A stretch of 60,870 bases of DNA from a virus (IMGVR_UViG_3300045119_000559:1-60870), one strand, 5' to 3'. Positions 41,342 to 47,864 are shown, counted from the stretch's first letter. Notes: generated by a model not told the origin, from the sequence alone. Program-made: numbers and translations.

Positions 41342-42075
41342 TGCTCGTCCTCCGTGCTGCTTGCGTCGGGCGACCCGATCAGGCCTAAGGGGCCTGCTGG
41401 CGCCTGCGGCGAGGTGATCTGCGGGAATGCGTGGCCAGAGCCGCCGGTGATGAGGGCCTCGTCTCCATCGAGGGTCAGGGCGAGTTCGGGCGTGCCGGCC
41501 TTCGGGGTGACGCAGGAGATGGTGAGGTGCAGGCCAGGGCCGGTGCCGTTGGTGCTGCCGCGCGCACCGCGCCGCTCTGCCGCAGGCCCGATGAACTCCG
41601 TGACGATCTCCTTCAGCTGCGTGTTGGTGAATTTCTCCGGGGCGTCTTCAAGGCGATCCAGTAACTCCTCCGCTGCGGTCATCCCCACTACTGCCAGCCG
41701 CGAGGCCGCATCACCGAACTTCGCGTCATGGAGGTCCTTATAGTGCGCCACGAGGTCCATGAAGCCCTGGTCGCTCGACTGCAGGCGATAGATGGTCGTG
41801 AGGGCGTGGCCGGTGAGGGCGCTACATTCGGCGGGGGACTTGCCGAGGGCGATAAGGCGGGCGAGCATATGATGCGAGTACCGTAGCCGCGCGAGCTGTG
41901 GGGCGCCGGTGCCGAGGGGGGTAGTGTTGAGGGTGTGAATGTCATCCGGCGTGAGGTCGCGCAGATATGTGAGGTGAACATCGACTTCCCGCGCCTTGCG
42001 CGTGCCGGGGCCGCCGGCGAAAGCCTCCAGCCCGAGCAACGCGATGTCGTCGAGAATCTCGCCGGTGCGGGTCAT
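41338..42075 (-). CDS. terminase small subunit-like DNA-binding protein
   Basis: 245 aa. The middle reads LRYSHHMLARLIALGKSPAE, CSALTGHALTTIYRLQSSD and FMDLVAHYKD, a helix-turn-helix of the kind at the front of TerS proteins. Acidic/Pro-rich C-terminus would interact with TerL. It starts at ATG 42075, overlapping (ATGA) the stop of the coat-like pseudogene read in its second frame. TerL is 6 kb further on, more separated than usual. Confidence 0.65.
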   Translation of the reverse strand: MTRTGEILDDIALLGLEAFAGGPGTRKAREVDVHLTYLRDLTPDDIHTLNTTPLGTGAPQLARLRYSHHMLARLIALGKSPAECSALTGHALTTIYRLQSSDQGFMDLVAHYKDLHDAKFGDAASRLAVVGMTAAEELLDRLEDAPEKFTNTQLKEIVTEFIGPAAERRGARGSTNGTGPGLHLTISCVTPKAGTPELALTLDGDEALITGGSGHAFPQITSPQAPAGPLGLIGSPDASSTEDEQ

Positions 42076-42513
42076 AGCGGCGCAGCGACAGTGGTGAGGT
42101 TAAATGGAAGTACTTCGCGCACGGTGAAAGCCTTTGGCAACCTGATGCAACTGCGTACCGAGTTTGCTCTGCGTCTGCGCGAAGGCTTCGTCGTATTGGT
42201 GGTCGATGTGCTGCAGGGATGCGTTTGAGTCCTTCCACAAGCGCACCGACTCGCGCGTGATTTGCGAAACGCCGAGGAGGTTCCCAGCACCAGTGCTGCC
42301 ATACATCACCGCATCGGCGACCTGCTGCTGCAGCTTGTCGATCATCAGCCCCATGATGCGCGCGGCGCACTCGTCGAGCGTGAGCCAATCGCGCGCTGCG
42401 AGCGCCCTGACGGGCATGATATTCGTCGCCTTGACGATCGCCGGGGCGAAGATGAAGAGCGCGCCGAGGCCAGTGATGAAGCCGCGCCGATGCAGGGCAG
42501 GCGAGTCGATCAT
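42072..42513 (-). pseudogene. Tat-like leader joined to permuted, frameshifted coat-protein fragments
   Basis: Open frame 42100-42513 (137 aa). Residues 9-29 are a Tat-type leader (RRGFITGLGALFIFAPAIVK). Residues 44-72 (LTLDECAARIMGLMIDKL...) resemble coat residues 95-123. Residues 85-122 match coat residues 11-48 at 24 of 38 positions, so the coat order is reversed. After GT in the matched piece the coat-like sequence IRLPKAFTVR continues only in another frame, reaching a TGA at 42072 that overlaps the TerS-like ATG. One indel (2 nt lost or 1 gained) explains this. Likely a decayed duplicate, possibly still making the 137-aa product. Confidence 0.7.
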
Positions 42514-42761
42514 TATCTGGTTCCTAAGATTTTCTTGCTATCTGCTTCAGATGCGCGCACCGCGCCGGACTGCAAGGGCTCATATGAGCTGTGATCTCCG
42601 GGTACGTTCTCGTGGTGCTTGAACATGCACTTGCGGCAGAAGTACACATGAGCATAGTACACGTAGTGCGCGCCGCTGCCTGGGCGTAAATGATCGCTAA
42701 TTGCTGCGACAAGACCCTGATACTGGAAGTCGTGGTCTAAGCCTTGGTCTTGGCACTGCAT
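42513..42761 (-). CDS. hypothetical zinc-binding-like protein
   Basis: 82 aa. Pattern FCRKCMFKHHE (C-x2-C-x3-H-H) after HYVYYAHVYF; start MQCQDQGLDHDFQYQG. Its TAA overlaps the Tat-leader ATG (TAATG). Similar short C-x2-C..HH proteins are found beside phage nucleases and terminases; no function assigned. Confidence 0.55.
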   Translation of the reverse strand: MQCQDQGLDHDFQYQGLVAAISDHLRPGSGAHYVYYAHVYFCRKCMFKHHENVPGDHSSYEPLQSGAVRASEADSKKILGTR

Positions 42762-42765
42762 CGAG

Positions 42766-42999
42766 CTATAGCTCCCTCACGATGTTCACCTGCGTCACGT
42801 AGCACCGGCCCAGGAGGTCCATGCCGGTCGAGACGCTCATGTGGAAGTTGTGCTTCCGGGCCTCCTCGAATATACGGCACACTGGCTCGTATGCCTCTAG
42901 CACGCGCTTGCGCAGATCCGCGGCGAGTTGCACGTCGGTCTGCGTGGCGGGAGCAAGCCGGGTGATGTTGGATGGCTCGGGGGCGGGGATGTCGGTCAT
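42766..42999 (-). CDS. hypothetical protein, first gene of the structural operon
   Basis: 77 aa, MTDIPAPEPSNITRLAPATQ then helices ADLRKRVLEAYEPVCRIFEE and NFHMSVSTGMDLLGRCYV. No SD sequence precedes the ATG; a -10-like TACACC ends 7 nt before it, so the transcript may be leaderless. It would open the leftward run. Confidence 0.55.
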   Translation of the reverse strand: MTDIPAPEPSNITRLAPATQTDVQLAADLRKRVLEAYEPVCRIFEEARKHNFHMSVSTGMDLLGRCYVTQVNIVREL

Positions 43000-43006
43000 G
43001 GGCGGC

Positions 43007-43036
43007 GGTGTAGCATGCGCGGCGCGGTGGCGTCAA
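43007..43036 (-). promoter_or_regulatory. leftward promoter of the structural operon (weaker)
   Basis: TTGACG (43031-43036), 18-nt spacer ending TGC, then TACACC (43007-43012), as read leftward. It is the same type as the others here but with a poor -10 and 18-nt spacer; possible need for an activator. Confidence 0.5.
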
Positions 43037-43123
43037 GGCTGCTGTGGTGGGCCGCGCCGGGGAGGTGCACAACGTGGCCCCAGCGGCGCGGCCCCGGTAA
43101 GGTGACGGCAGACGATGCAGGCG

Positions 43124-43363
43124 CTATGCCGCGAGCCCAGCTTCGCCCGCTTCGCCGCCGAGAGCATCGTAACGCACCGTAGCGGGCTCTGGCAGCCCGC
43201 GAGGGCCGTAGACGAACGCCGTGCCGTTGCGGACGAAAGCCACAGTTCGCACCACGCCCTCGGACGTAACCACGCGCTGGCCGGGGAGGGCGGTTGTGCC
43301 GGGGCGCCCCGTGGTGCGGGATCGCAACAGGACGCTACCATTGGCGCGATGCATTACAGACAT
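43124..43363 (-). CDS. hypothetical small protein
   Basis: 79 aa from ATG 43363 with TTGGAG upstream. SVMHRANGSVLLRSRTTGRP and GQRVVTSEGVVRTVAFVRNG look like an SH3-like beta barrel or a small beta domain; ends GGEAGEAGLAA. Own promoter at 43398-43426. Function unknown. Confidence 0.6.
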   Translation of the reverse strand: MSVMHRANGSVLLRSRTTGRPGTTALPGQRVVTSEGVVRTVAFVRNGTAFVYGPRGLPEPATVRYDALGGEAGEAGLAA

Positions 43364-43397
43364 GGAATTTCTCCAACGATTTCCAACCATTGCCCAC

Positions 43398-43426
43398 ACC
43401 ATACCACGGCCGTAGGCCCGTGTCAA
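43398..43426 (-). promoter_or_regulatory. leftward promoter
   Basis: TTGACA, 17-nt spacer ending GTGG, TATGGT, ending 34 nt before the ATG at 43363. Near-consensus sigma-70-type with extended -10. Confidence 0.75.
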
Positions 43427-43439
43427 GCGATACGTTGTG

Positions 43440-43477
43440 GCGAGCGACGGCGCAGCCGTCCCACAATGTGGGCTCGC
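43440..43477. other. perfect three-way-junction element
   Basis: P1 GCGAGC (43440-43445) / GCTCGC (43472-43477); P2 GACGGC / GCCGTC with GCA loop (43446-43460); P3 CCAC / GTGG with AAT loop (43461-43471). No base in the 38-nt unit is unpaired except the two 3-nt loops. It lies between the gene at 43609 and the promoter at 43426. The remainder of 43427-43608 shows no convincing gene. Confidence 0.6.
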
Positions 43478-43608
43478 AGTCTTAGCGATCGCACAGAGGT
43501 CGCTTCTATGCCACGTAACTGGCGATCCCTTATGGCCAGTACCCCCGGTCGCCTACAGCGACGAGCGCTTGCAGCGCGAGGGGAGGGCGCCGCAACGCCC
43601 TCGTCGCG

Positions 43609-43791
43609 TCAGTCATACATCGCTGCTCGTATCGCCTCGTTCGCTACCGTTGCAGGCCTTGCTCCTTCCTCATACCTGTCTGCGTAGCAGTAGTCAGGCA
43701 GATCATCGTAGCTCATGCCTGTCTTTGCCCGCACCACTGCATCGACCTTGCGCAGCCAGTCGCGAAACTTTGCCTCGTTCCAATCCGACAT
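43609..43791 (-). CDS. small protein with DUF5419-like pattern
   Basis: 60 aa. MSDWNEAKFRDWLRKVDAVV then GMSYDDLPDYCYADRYEEG ... ATVANEAIRAA. The D-Y-x-Y-x-D-x-Y-x-x-G-x-x-P-x-x-x-A pattern matches phage proteins of this small unknown family. Preceded by its own promoter. Confidence 0.65.
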   Translation of the reverse strand: MSDWNEAKFRDWLRKVDAVVRAKTGMSYDDLPDYCYADRYEEGARPATVANEAIRAAMYD

Positions 43792-43874
43792 GCTCTTTCC
43801 CTTTTCCCGTTACCGGCGCGGTATCCGCGCGCCCACTGTGTGATATTCCCAGGCCTGTCCGATCCAACTCGCGC

Positions 43875-43903
43875 ACTATAGCACAACGCGCGGCGCGATG
43901 CAA
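43875..43903 (-). promoter_or_regulatory. leftward promoter
   Basis: TTGCAT, 17-nt spacer ending TTGTGC, TATAGT. Drives the gene at 43609; 84 nt from the -10 to its ATG. Confidence 0.7.
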
Positions 43904-43943
43904 GCACAATCTTTGTGCACCAGTGCTGCGGCGTTGCCGCGAT

Positions 43944-43964
43944 GCACATGCGGGGTGCATGTGC
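43944..43964. repeat. 8-bp perfect inverted repeat
   Basis: GCACATGC - GGGGT - GCATGTGC. Confidence 0.5.
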
Positions 43965-44005
43965 GCTCGTGGCGGGCGTTGCGCCGACCCTATGTCGCGG
44001 GCCGA

Positions 44006-44034
44006 ATGGGGCGCGCCGGGGCAGCGCGCCCCAT
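44006..44034. repeat. 11-bp perfect GC-rich inverted repeat
   Basis: ATGGGGCGCGC - 7 nt - GCGCGCCCCAT. Very stable as RNA or as a cruciform; no T-run on either side. Confidence 0.6.
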
Positions 44035-44131
44035 GGGTGCGATTTGGCGCAATCGGCCTATACCGATGTCGCGGGCGTCCGTCGCGTGTTAGCACCCCGC
44101 GCGGCGATTGCGTCGCGTTGCGCACAATGTC

Positions 44132-44152
44132 GCGCACTATACCGCGCACATG
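44132..44152. repeat. 21-nt repeat, copy 1
   Basis: GCGCACTATACCGCGCACATG; copy 2 at 44529-44549 differs in one base (C for T at position 7). Read leftward each contains CGG TATAGT or CGG TATGGT but without a TTGACA-like element. Confidence 0.5.
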
Positions 44153-44308
44153 GATTTGCGTATCCCAGGGGTCTCGTCGGTCCCCGGTGCGTGGGCGCAG
44201 CGCGCCGTCCCACCATCGCCGCGACGAGCGTGGCCCCATGCCTGCGCCGCGCCGCGCGTGCGGTCCAATCTGTGCCCTGCGTACCACACCCCTCGACCCC
44301 TACCCTCA

Positions 44309-44444
44309 GATTGTGGCTTTTCTGTGTCATTATTTTTATATTACAGACAGACAGCCCTACGGCACACGCGCGGGGGGACGGGGAGGGGCCTGGCATGCCA
44401 AAATCCATGTGCGCAGCACGGTGCGCAGCATTGTGCGCATGCCG
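44309..44444. other. candidate replication origin (AT-rich patch + iteron-like repeats)
   Basis: Bases 44309-44346 form the only strongly AT-rich patch in this non-coding region (CATTATTTTTATATTACA inside). ACAG occurs three times at 44343-44354. GTGCGCA recurs at 44409, 44421 and 44433, exactly 12 nt apart. Origins with iterons and an adjacent AT-rich melting region have this layout. No initiator gene is recognised nearby, so it is a hypothesis. Confidence 0.4.
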
Positions 44445-44490
44445 CGCGGTGCGCGCCAAATCCCGTGCAATTCCAACCACATACCGCACT

Positions 44491-44521
44491 GCGCAATAGT
44501 CCTGTTTCGGACCTATTGCGC
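44491..44521. repeat. 12-bp inverted repeat with one bulge
   Basis: GCGCAATAGTCC - TGTTTC - GGA(C)CTATTGCGC. Symmetric, so effective on both strands; possible terminator for the gene at 44564, which ends 43 nt away on the leftward strand. Confidence 0.5.
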
Positions 44522-44528
44522 ATGTGCT

Positions 44529-44549
44529 GCGCACCATACCGCGCACATG
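44529..44549. repeat. 21-nt repeat, copy 2
   Basis: GCGCACCATACCGCGCACATG; see copy 1 at 44132. Confidence 0.5.
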
Positions 44550-44563
44550 TTTTCGCTCGCCCA

Positions 44564-44821
44564 TCACGGCAACGCAACAGGCTTAATCACCACAATTTGC
44601 GCCTCGACGCCTGCGCGCAGCACATCATACAAATCCCGCGCAACACGCGATCGCATCGACTCCATAGCCCTCGCGATCCGCGCCCCTGGCGCACTGCTAT
44701 CCGACCACGTTGGCGCAACAGCCCGCGCAAAGTCCTTCAGGTCCTGTTGATCGGCGTACTTGGGCGCCCAATCGGGCGCGATCAGGTCCAATGCCTTCAT
44801 AAGTTTCTCGATATCATCCAT
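44564..44821 (-). CDS. hypothetical small protein
   Basis: 85 aa from ATG 44821. MDDIEKLMKALDLIAPDW then DLKDFARAVAPTWSDSSAPG and RIARAMESMRSRVARDLYDV; mostly helical. Its own promoter lies at 44861. No family known. Confidence 0.6.
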   Translation of the reverse strand: MDDIEKLMKALDLIAPDWAPKYADQQDLKDFARAVAPTWSDSSAPGARIARAMESMRSRVARDLYDVLRAGVEAQIVVIKPVALP

Positions 44822-44860
44822 GGCGTCAGCCCTCCATATCGTGTTGCATTCAACTCGCGC

Positions 44861-44889
44861 AATGTAGCACATGCGCGGCGCGCACGCAA
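44861..44889 (-). promoter_or_regulatory. leftward promoter
   Basis: TTGCGT, 17-nt spacer ending ATGTGC, TACATT; 40 nt before the ATG at 44821. Confidence 0.65.
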
Positions 44890-44892
44890 GCA

Positions 44893-45126
44893 CTATTTCT
44901 CACGCCGCACAACACCATCAGCAGAAACGTTCGCCAATGCGACTGCATCCTCGAAGCGTGCATAGTCGAAGCGCCCGTCCCCAAATTCTGTGCATACCAG
45001 GGCGATTTGATCCAACACGGTTTCCTGCACCAGCGCCCGCGCCGCGAATGGCACGCCTTCAATTGCAAGGGACTTATCAATCGCACCGATTGCTTTCGCA
45101 AGGCGAATGAAGTGGTGTTTGTGCAT
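44893..45126 (-). CDS. hypothetical small protein
   Basis: 77 aa. MHKHHFIRLAKAIGAIDKSL and RALVQETVLDQIALVCTEFG, then FDYARFEDAVALANVS. Looks helical; a phage-family HHFIxLAxxI...(F/Y)D..RFxxA pattern is common in small phage proteins but has no known function. Own promoter just upstream. Confidence 0.6.
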   Translation of the reverse strand: MHKHHFIRLAKAIGAIDKSLAIEGVPFAARALVQETVLDQIALVCTEFGDGRFDYARFEDAVALANVSADGVVRREK

Positions 45127-45152
45127 GGTGAAGCCTCCAAGTTGATAGCGCG

Positions 45153-45181
45153 ACTATACCACGGTGCTGCGCATGTGTCAA
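45153..45181 (-). promoter_or_regulatory. leftward promoter
   Basis: TTGACA, 17-nt spacer CATGCGC...GTGG, TATAGT. Nearly perfect consensus; 26 nt from the ATG at 45126. Confidence 0.8.
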
Positions 45182-45351
45182 GCGCCCCGCAACGTAATGT
45201 ACCAATACCAGTACGCATCATCATGCCACCACAGCGCGATCACCAGCACGCGCCCGCGATACGGCGGCGCGTTGCCGAATGCGCGCACGCGCACATAGTT
45301 GTTCGCCCAGATGGCCGCAATGCGTGCGGCAAGCGTGGTTTTCATGTGCAT
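45178..45351 (-). CDS. hypothetical small protein
   Basis: 57 aa from ATG 45351 (GGAG 8 nt upstream). KTTLAARIAAIWANNYVRVR and VLVIALWWHDDAYWYWYITL; many Trp/Tyr near the end. Its last bases overlap the -35 region of the next promoter. Function unknown. Confidence 0.5.
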   Translation of the reverse strand: MHMKTTLAARIAAIWANNYVRVRAFGNAPPYRGRVLVIALWWHDDAYWYWYITLRGA

Positions 45352-45378
45352 GACGTGTGCTCCCGATTTGATGTACAC

Positions 45379-45407
45379 ATAGTAGCACATGCAGGCGCAT
45401 GTGTCAA
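45379..45407 (-). promoter_or_regulatory. leftward promoter
   Basis: TTGACA, 17-nt spacer CATGCGCC...TGTGC, TACTAT; serves the gene at 45178. Confidence 0.8.
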
Positions 45408-45447
45408 GCGGGCGATGCAAACAATCCGCTCGCATCGCCCCGTCGCA

Positions 45448-45630
45448 TCATTCGGGCAATTTCACCGGCGCGAGCGTAATGGGCGCGCGTTTACGGTTGC
45501 CACGATTGGCGAGCCGTCGCCGCAATGTTTGCGGCCCAAACACGCGCGGCAAATTGCGCACGACAACTCGCGACCACGCATGCACGGGGCCAATTTGATC
45601 CAACCCCGCACGTCGCCGCGTGCGCCGCAT
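45448..45630 (-). CDS. small basic protein
   Basis: 60 aa from ATG 45630, which overlaps the preceding TGA. Very Arg-rich (RRTRRRAGLDQ; RRRLANRGNRKRAPITL). Might bind nucleic acid. A longer start (45669) overlaps the upstream gene and is not favoured. Confidence 0.5.
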   Translation of the reverse strand: MRRTRRRAGLDQIGPVHAWSRVVVRNLPRVFGPQTLRRRLANRGNRKRAPITLAPVKLPE

Positions 45631-45944
45631 CACAACGGCTCGCACGAATGCCCGATACCATCGGTGCATTCCACAACGCACGACGAGCCGTCAATGAACG
45701 CGACCGTCGCGACGTACAACGTCGCGGGCGCAACATCACCGGCCCGCACCGCATCGGCTTCCCTCATATGCACCACATGCGCCTCGTCACGGTACAATAT
45801 ACCAATAACATCGAACAGGTTTTCCACGTTTGTTCGATGCGTCTTGACATACGCCGCGCACGCCCGTGCAACGCCCGTATGCGACGAGTCTGTATCGCCC
45901 CACAGCACGGACATAACATCCGCGCACAGTTCGGCCATGGTCAT
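45630..45944 (-). CDS. hypothetical protein
   Basis: 104 aa from ATG 45944, chosen because AAAGGA stands 9 nt upstream. MTMAELCADVMSVLWGD, ACAAYVKTHRTNVENLFDVI and APATLYVATVAFIDGSSCVV. Mixed helix/strand; unknown. First leftward gene after the divergent promoters. Confidence 0.6.
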   Translation of the reverse strand: MTMAELCADVMSVLWGDTDSSHTGVARACAAYVKTHRTNVENLFDVIGILYRDEAHVVHMREADAVRAGDVAPATLYVATVAFIDGSSCVVECTDGIGHSCEPL

Positions 45945-46021
45945 CTTGGATGGTCCTTTCATCGGGCACGCTCGCGCGGTCCCATTACGCATGGTGGCAT
46001 TGTTGCCCACATGACGCGCGT

Positions 46022-46050
46022 AGGATAGCACAACGCCGCGCATGTGTCAA
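46022..46050 (-). promoter_or_regulatory. leftward promoter of the divergent pair
   Basis: TTGACA, 17-nt spacer CATGCGCGGCG...TGTGC, TATCCT, driving 45630 and 45448. Confidence 0.75.
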
Positions 46051-46107
46051 CCCACATTATCGCCCCACGATATCACAATTTCGTGATCGACTTTCCGCAC
46101 AATGCCA

Positions 46108-46136
46108 TTGCAATCCAAGCTGGTCCGTGCTATACA
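46108..46136 (+). promoter_or_regulatory. rightward promoter of the divergent pair
   Basis: TTGCAA, 17-nt spacer ending CCGTGC, TATACA. Fifty-eight bases separate the two -35 hexamers of the divergent pair. It drives the gene at 46194. Confidence 0.65.
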
Positions 46137-46193
46137 TCACGGTGTCGGGCGCAGCCAATGCGCCGCACCATCAACCCAAAAGGACGCCACACC

Positions 46194-46742
46194 ATGGACC
46201 CCAATACCAACCCCGAACCGACTGCGACCAGTACACTGTCGTATGGTCGCTGGAGCACAGATGCCAATCACCTTCCGCCGAAGGCTGTTGCGTACCTGTT
46301 GGCGAACGGCTTCACACAGAGCATGACCGATGCGGCTGCGTTCACCAAGGAGCAGAAGGCCAACGCACACGAGGCGTTCGCGAAGGCCCACGGCGTCGAG
46401 GTGGCGTCGCTCAGCGAGGCCGACAAGGAGTCCGCCGTCGCGGCCCTCGCGGACGAAAAGCGCGAAGCCCGGTTTCAGGCCATCCTGAAGGGCGAAGTCG
46501 GCACCCGCGTAGGCGGACCGCGCCTGCCGCAAATCGACCGCGTGATGCGCGAAGTGGCGGAAGAGACGGTGCGAGCGATTGCGACTGCGCGCAACGTCGC
46601 GATGCCCAAGGGCGATGTCCTGAAGGCCGCGATTGAGAAGGTCCTGGCGCGCAATCCCGACGAAATCCGGGCGAAGGCCCAGGAGCGCATCGACAGCGCC
46701 AAGGCCCTCGCGGAAGGCGCGGACGACTTGTTCGCGGCTTAG
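46194..46742 (+). CDS. hypothetical early protein
   Basis: 182 aa from ATG 46194 (AAAGGA 10 nt upstream; the 46044 start is rejected). TATSTLSYGRWSTDANHLPP then KAVAYLLANGFTQSMTDAAA and a helical, charged rest ending AKALAEGADDLFAA. The GFTQSMTDAAAFTKEQK pattern is a recurrent unknown phage protein. It is followed by a terminator and so is a single-gene unit. Confidence 0.65.
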   Translation: MDPNTNPEPTATSTLSYGRWSTDANHLPPKAVAYLLANGFTQSMTDAAAFTKEQKANAHEAFAKAHGVEVASLSEADKESAVAALADEKREARFQAILKGEVGTRVGGPRLPQIDRVMREVAEETVRAIATARNVAMPKGDVLKAAIEKVLARNPDEIRAKAQERIDSAKALAEGADDLFAA

Positions 46743-46768
46743 CGGCCAGCCTCGATGCCACGGCGAGC

Positions 46769-46792
46769 GGGCAGCGCAAATGCTGCCCTTTC
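46769..46792 (+). terminator. rho-independent terminator
   Basis: GGGCAGC - GCAAAT - GCTGCCC then TTTC. A second stem CACGGC-CCTTA-GCCGTG with TTCT follows at 46807-46827. The rest of 46743-47070 holds only the promoter at 46902. Confidence 0.7.
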
Positions 46793-46901
46793 GCGCTTGC
46801 GCGCAGCACGGCCCTTAGCCGTGTTCTGGTCACACGACGCGCGCCGCGCCTACGGCGCAGCCCATTCACGCATTTGTGATGCCAGCGCGCGCACATTTCG
46901 G

Positions 46902-46930
46902 TTGACACATAGGCGCGCATGTGCTACTAT
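46902..46930 (+). promoter_or_regulatory. rightward promoter
   Basis: TTGACA, 17-nt spacer CATAGGCGCGCATGTGC, TACTAT; drives the gene at 47071. Confidence 0.8.
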
Positions 46931-47070
46931 CCGCGCATAGACATGGAGGGCGCCAACGGCGCCAGCATCGAGGGGGAACCCAATGCCTGTACGGCGGCGC
47001 GTTCGCGGCGCACAGCACCGATGCCGATGGCGGCGACAATGATCCAGGCTAATAGGAGGGCCACCGCTGC

Positions 47071-47544
47071 ATGCCCATAACCCAGGACCGCATCCTAGCC
47101 CTCTGCGACGCAGCGCAAGCGGCGTACTCGAAGCTCGAGGCGCTCAGCGCATGCGTCGCGGCATCGGCAGCGGCCGAGAATAGCGAGGATGCCCTCGCGG
47201 GCCTTGCCGCCGTGATGCACCTCTATGCCCTGGAACCCCGCCACATTGCGACGCTCATCCGCGAGCGGACGCATTTCGAGATGCATCGCCACCGCAACGC
47301 CCGCAACGCCGCGCGCATGCGCAAGGTGCGCCACGCGCCACGCGATGGCGACGAGGAATACTTCCGCCCGGCGCCACCAGCACCCGACGCCGGCGCCATC
47401 GCAGCAGAAATGCTCGCCGATGGCAGCGCGGCGGCACTATTCGCGGACATACACGCGGCCGCACGCGTCGCGCCCGCCATCGGCACCGACGGCACCGCCG
47501 ACGGCCCGTTGCAAATAGTTATTGACACGGCCCACGGTGTGTGA
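47071..47544 (+). CDS. hypothetical protein
   Basis: 157 aa; AGGAGG stands 11 nt before the ATG. Helical, Ala-rich: RILALCDAAQAAYSKLEALS, then ERTHFEMHRHRNARNAARMR and an acidic/Pro part (DEEYFRPAPPAPDAG). The stop is in the spacer of the next promoter, so the two transcription units overlap. No family. Confidence 0.6.
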   Translation: MPITQDRILALCDAAQAAYSKLEALSACVAASAAAENSEDALAGLAAVMHLYALEPRHIATLIRERTHFEMHRHRNARNAARMRKVRHAPRDGDEEYFRPAPPAPDAGAIAAEMLADGSAAALFADIHAAARVAPAIGTDGTADGPLQIVIDTAHGV

Positions 47545-47550
47545 TACACT
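47522..47550 (+). promoter_or_regulatory. rightward promoter, leaderless type
   Basis: TTGACA, 17-nt spacer ending GTGTGA, TACACT. Only six bases separate the -10 from ATG 47557, so transcription would start at or near the A of the ATG. Confidence 0.7.
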
Positions 47551-47556
47551 ACGCAA

Positions 47557-47739
47557 ATGATGAACCGTCCGACACGTCGCGCCATGCATGCACATGCCGC
47601 GCAACGCGCGGCGCAATGGCAGGCACACTTCCCCTTGCTCACAACCGACATCGGTGCACCGAGCAACAGTGGGCAATTGTGCAATCGCGCATTGCGTGCA
47701 TGCATGGCGCGACGTGTCGCGCGGGCGGATCGGGCATAG
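47557..47739 (+). CDS. small Arg/Ala/His-rich protein (leaderless)
   Basis: 60 aa: MMNRPTRRAMHAHAAQRAAQ then WQAHFPLLTTDIGAPSNSGQ and LCNRALRACMARRV. The codon-start position right after a strong -10 is the main support; there is no SD. No family recognised. A hairpin follows the stop. Confidence 0.45.
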   Translation: MMNRPTRRAMHAHAAQRAAQWQAHFPLLTTDIGAPSNSGQLCNRALRACMARRVARADRA

Positions 47740-47767
47740 TATAGCGTCCCGAAACCCGTCCGCCGAT

Positions 47768-47803
47768 GGCGGCAGGGCCTCGCCAGCCCCGAGCCCTGCC
47801 GCC
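47768..47803 (+). terminator. 11-bp perfect hairpin
   Basis: GGCGGCAGGGC - 14 nt - GCCCTGCCGCC; no T-run. Between the leaderless gene and the DUF2786-like gene. Confidence 0.5.
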
Positions 47804-47864
47804 ACTACCTCGCCAGGGGCTGTCGGGCGGCATTCGCCGCCGCAACGCAGAGGGCTGCTGCATC

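Larger units (their letters stand above)
43904..44563. other. 660-nt non-coding stretch
   Basis: No believable gene on either strand (frames that run through it are Arg/Pro/Cys-rich shadows). It contains perfect hairpins at 43944-43964, 44006-44034 and 44491-44521. It also holds a duplicated 21-mer, an AT-rich patch with an ACAG triple repeat, and three 12-nt repeats. This looks like a control or origin region. Confidence 0.6.

Noticed and set aside
44409-44455. CRISPR array
   Set aside because: Repeats are only 7-12 nt with no spacer-sized intervals.
43437-44750. 437-codon open frame on the top strand
   Set aside because: Runs through a non-coding region and antisense to small genes; Cys/Arg/Pro-rich without a fold, crosses perfect hairpins and repeats.
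46983-47042. 19-codon Arg-rich frame after GAGGGGGA
   Set aside because: Has a passable SD but is very short and not overlapped with neighbours; more likely leader sequence before 47071.
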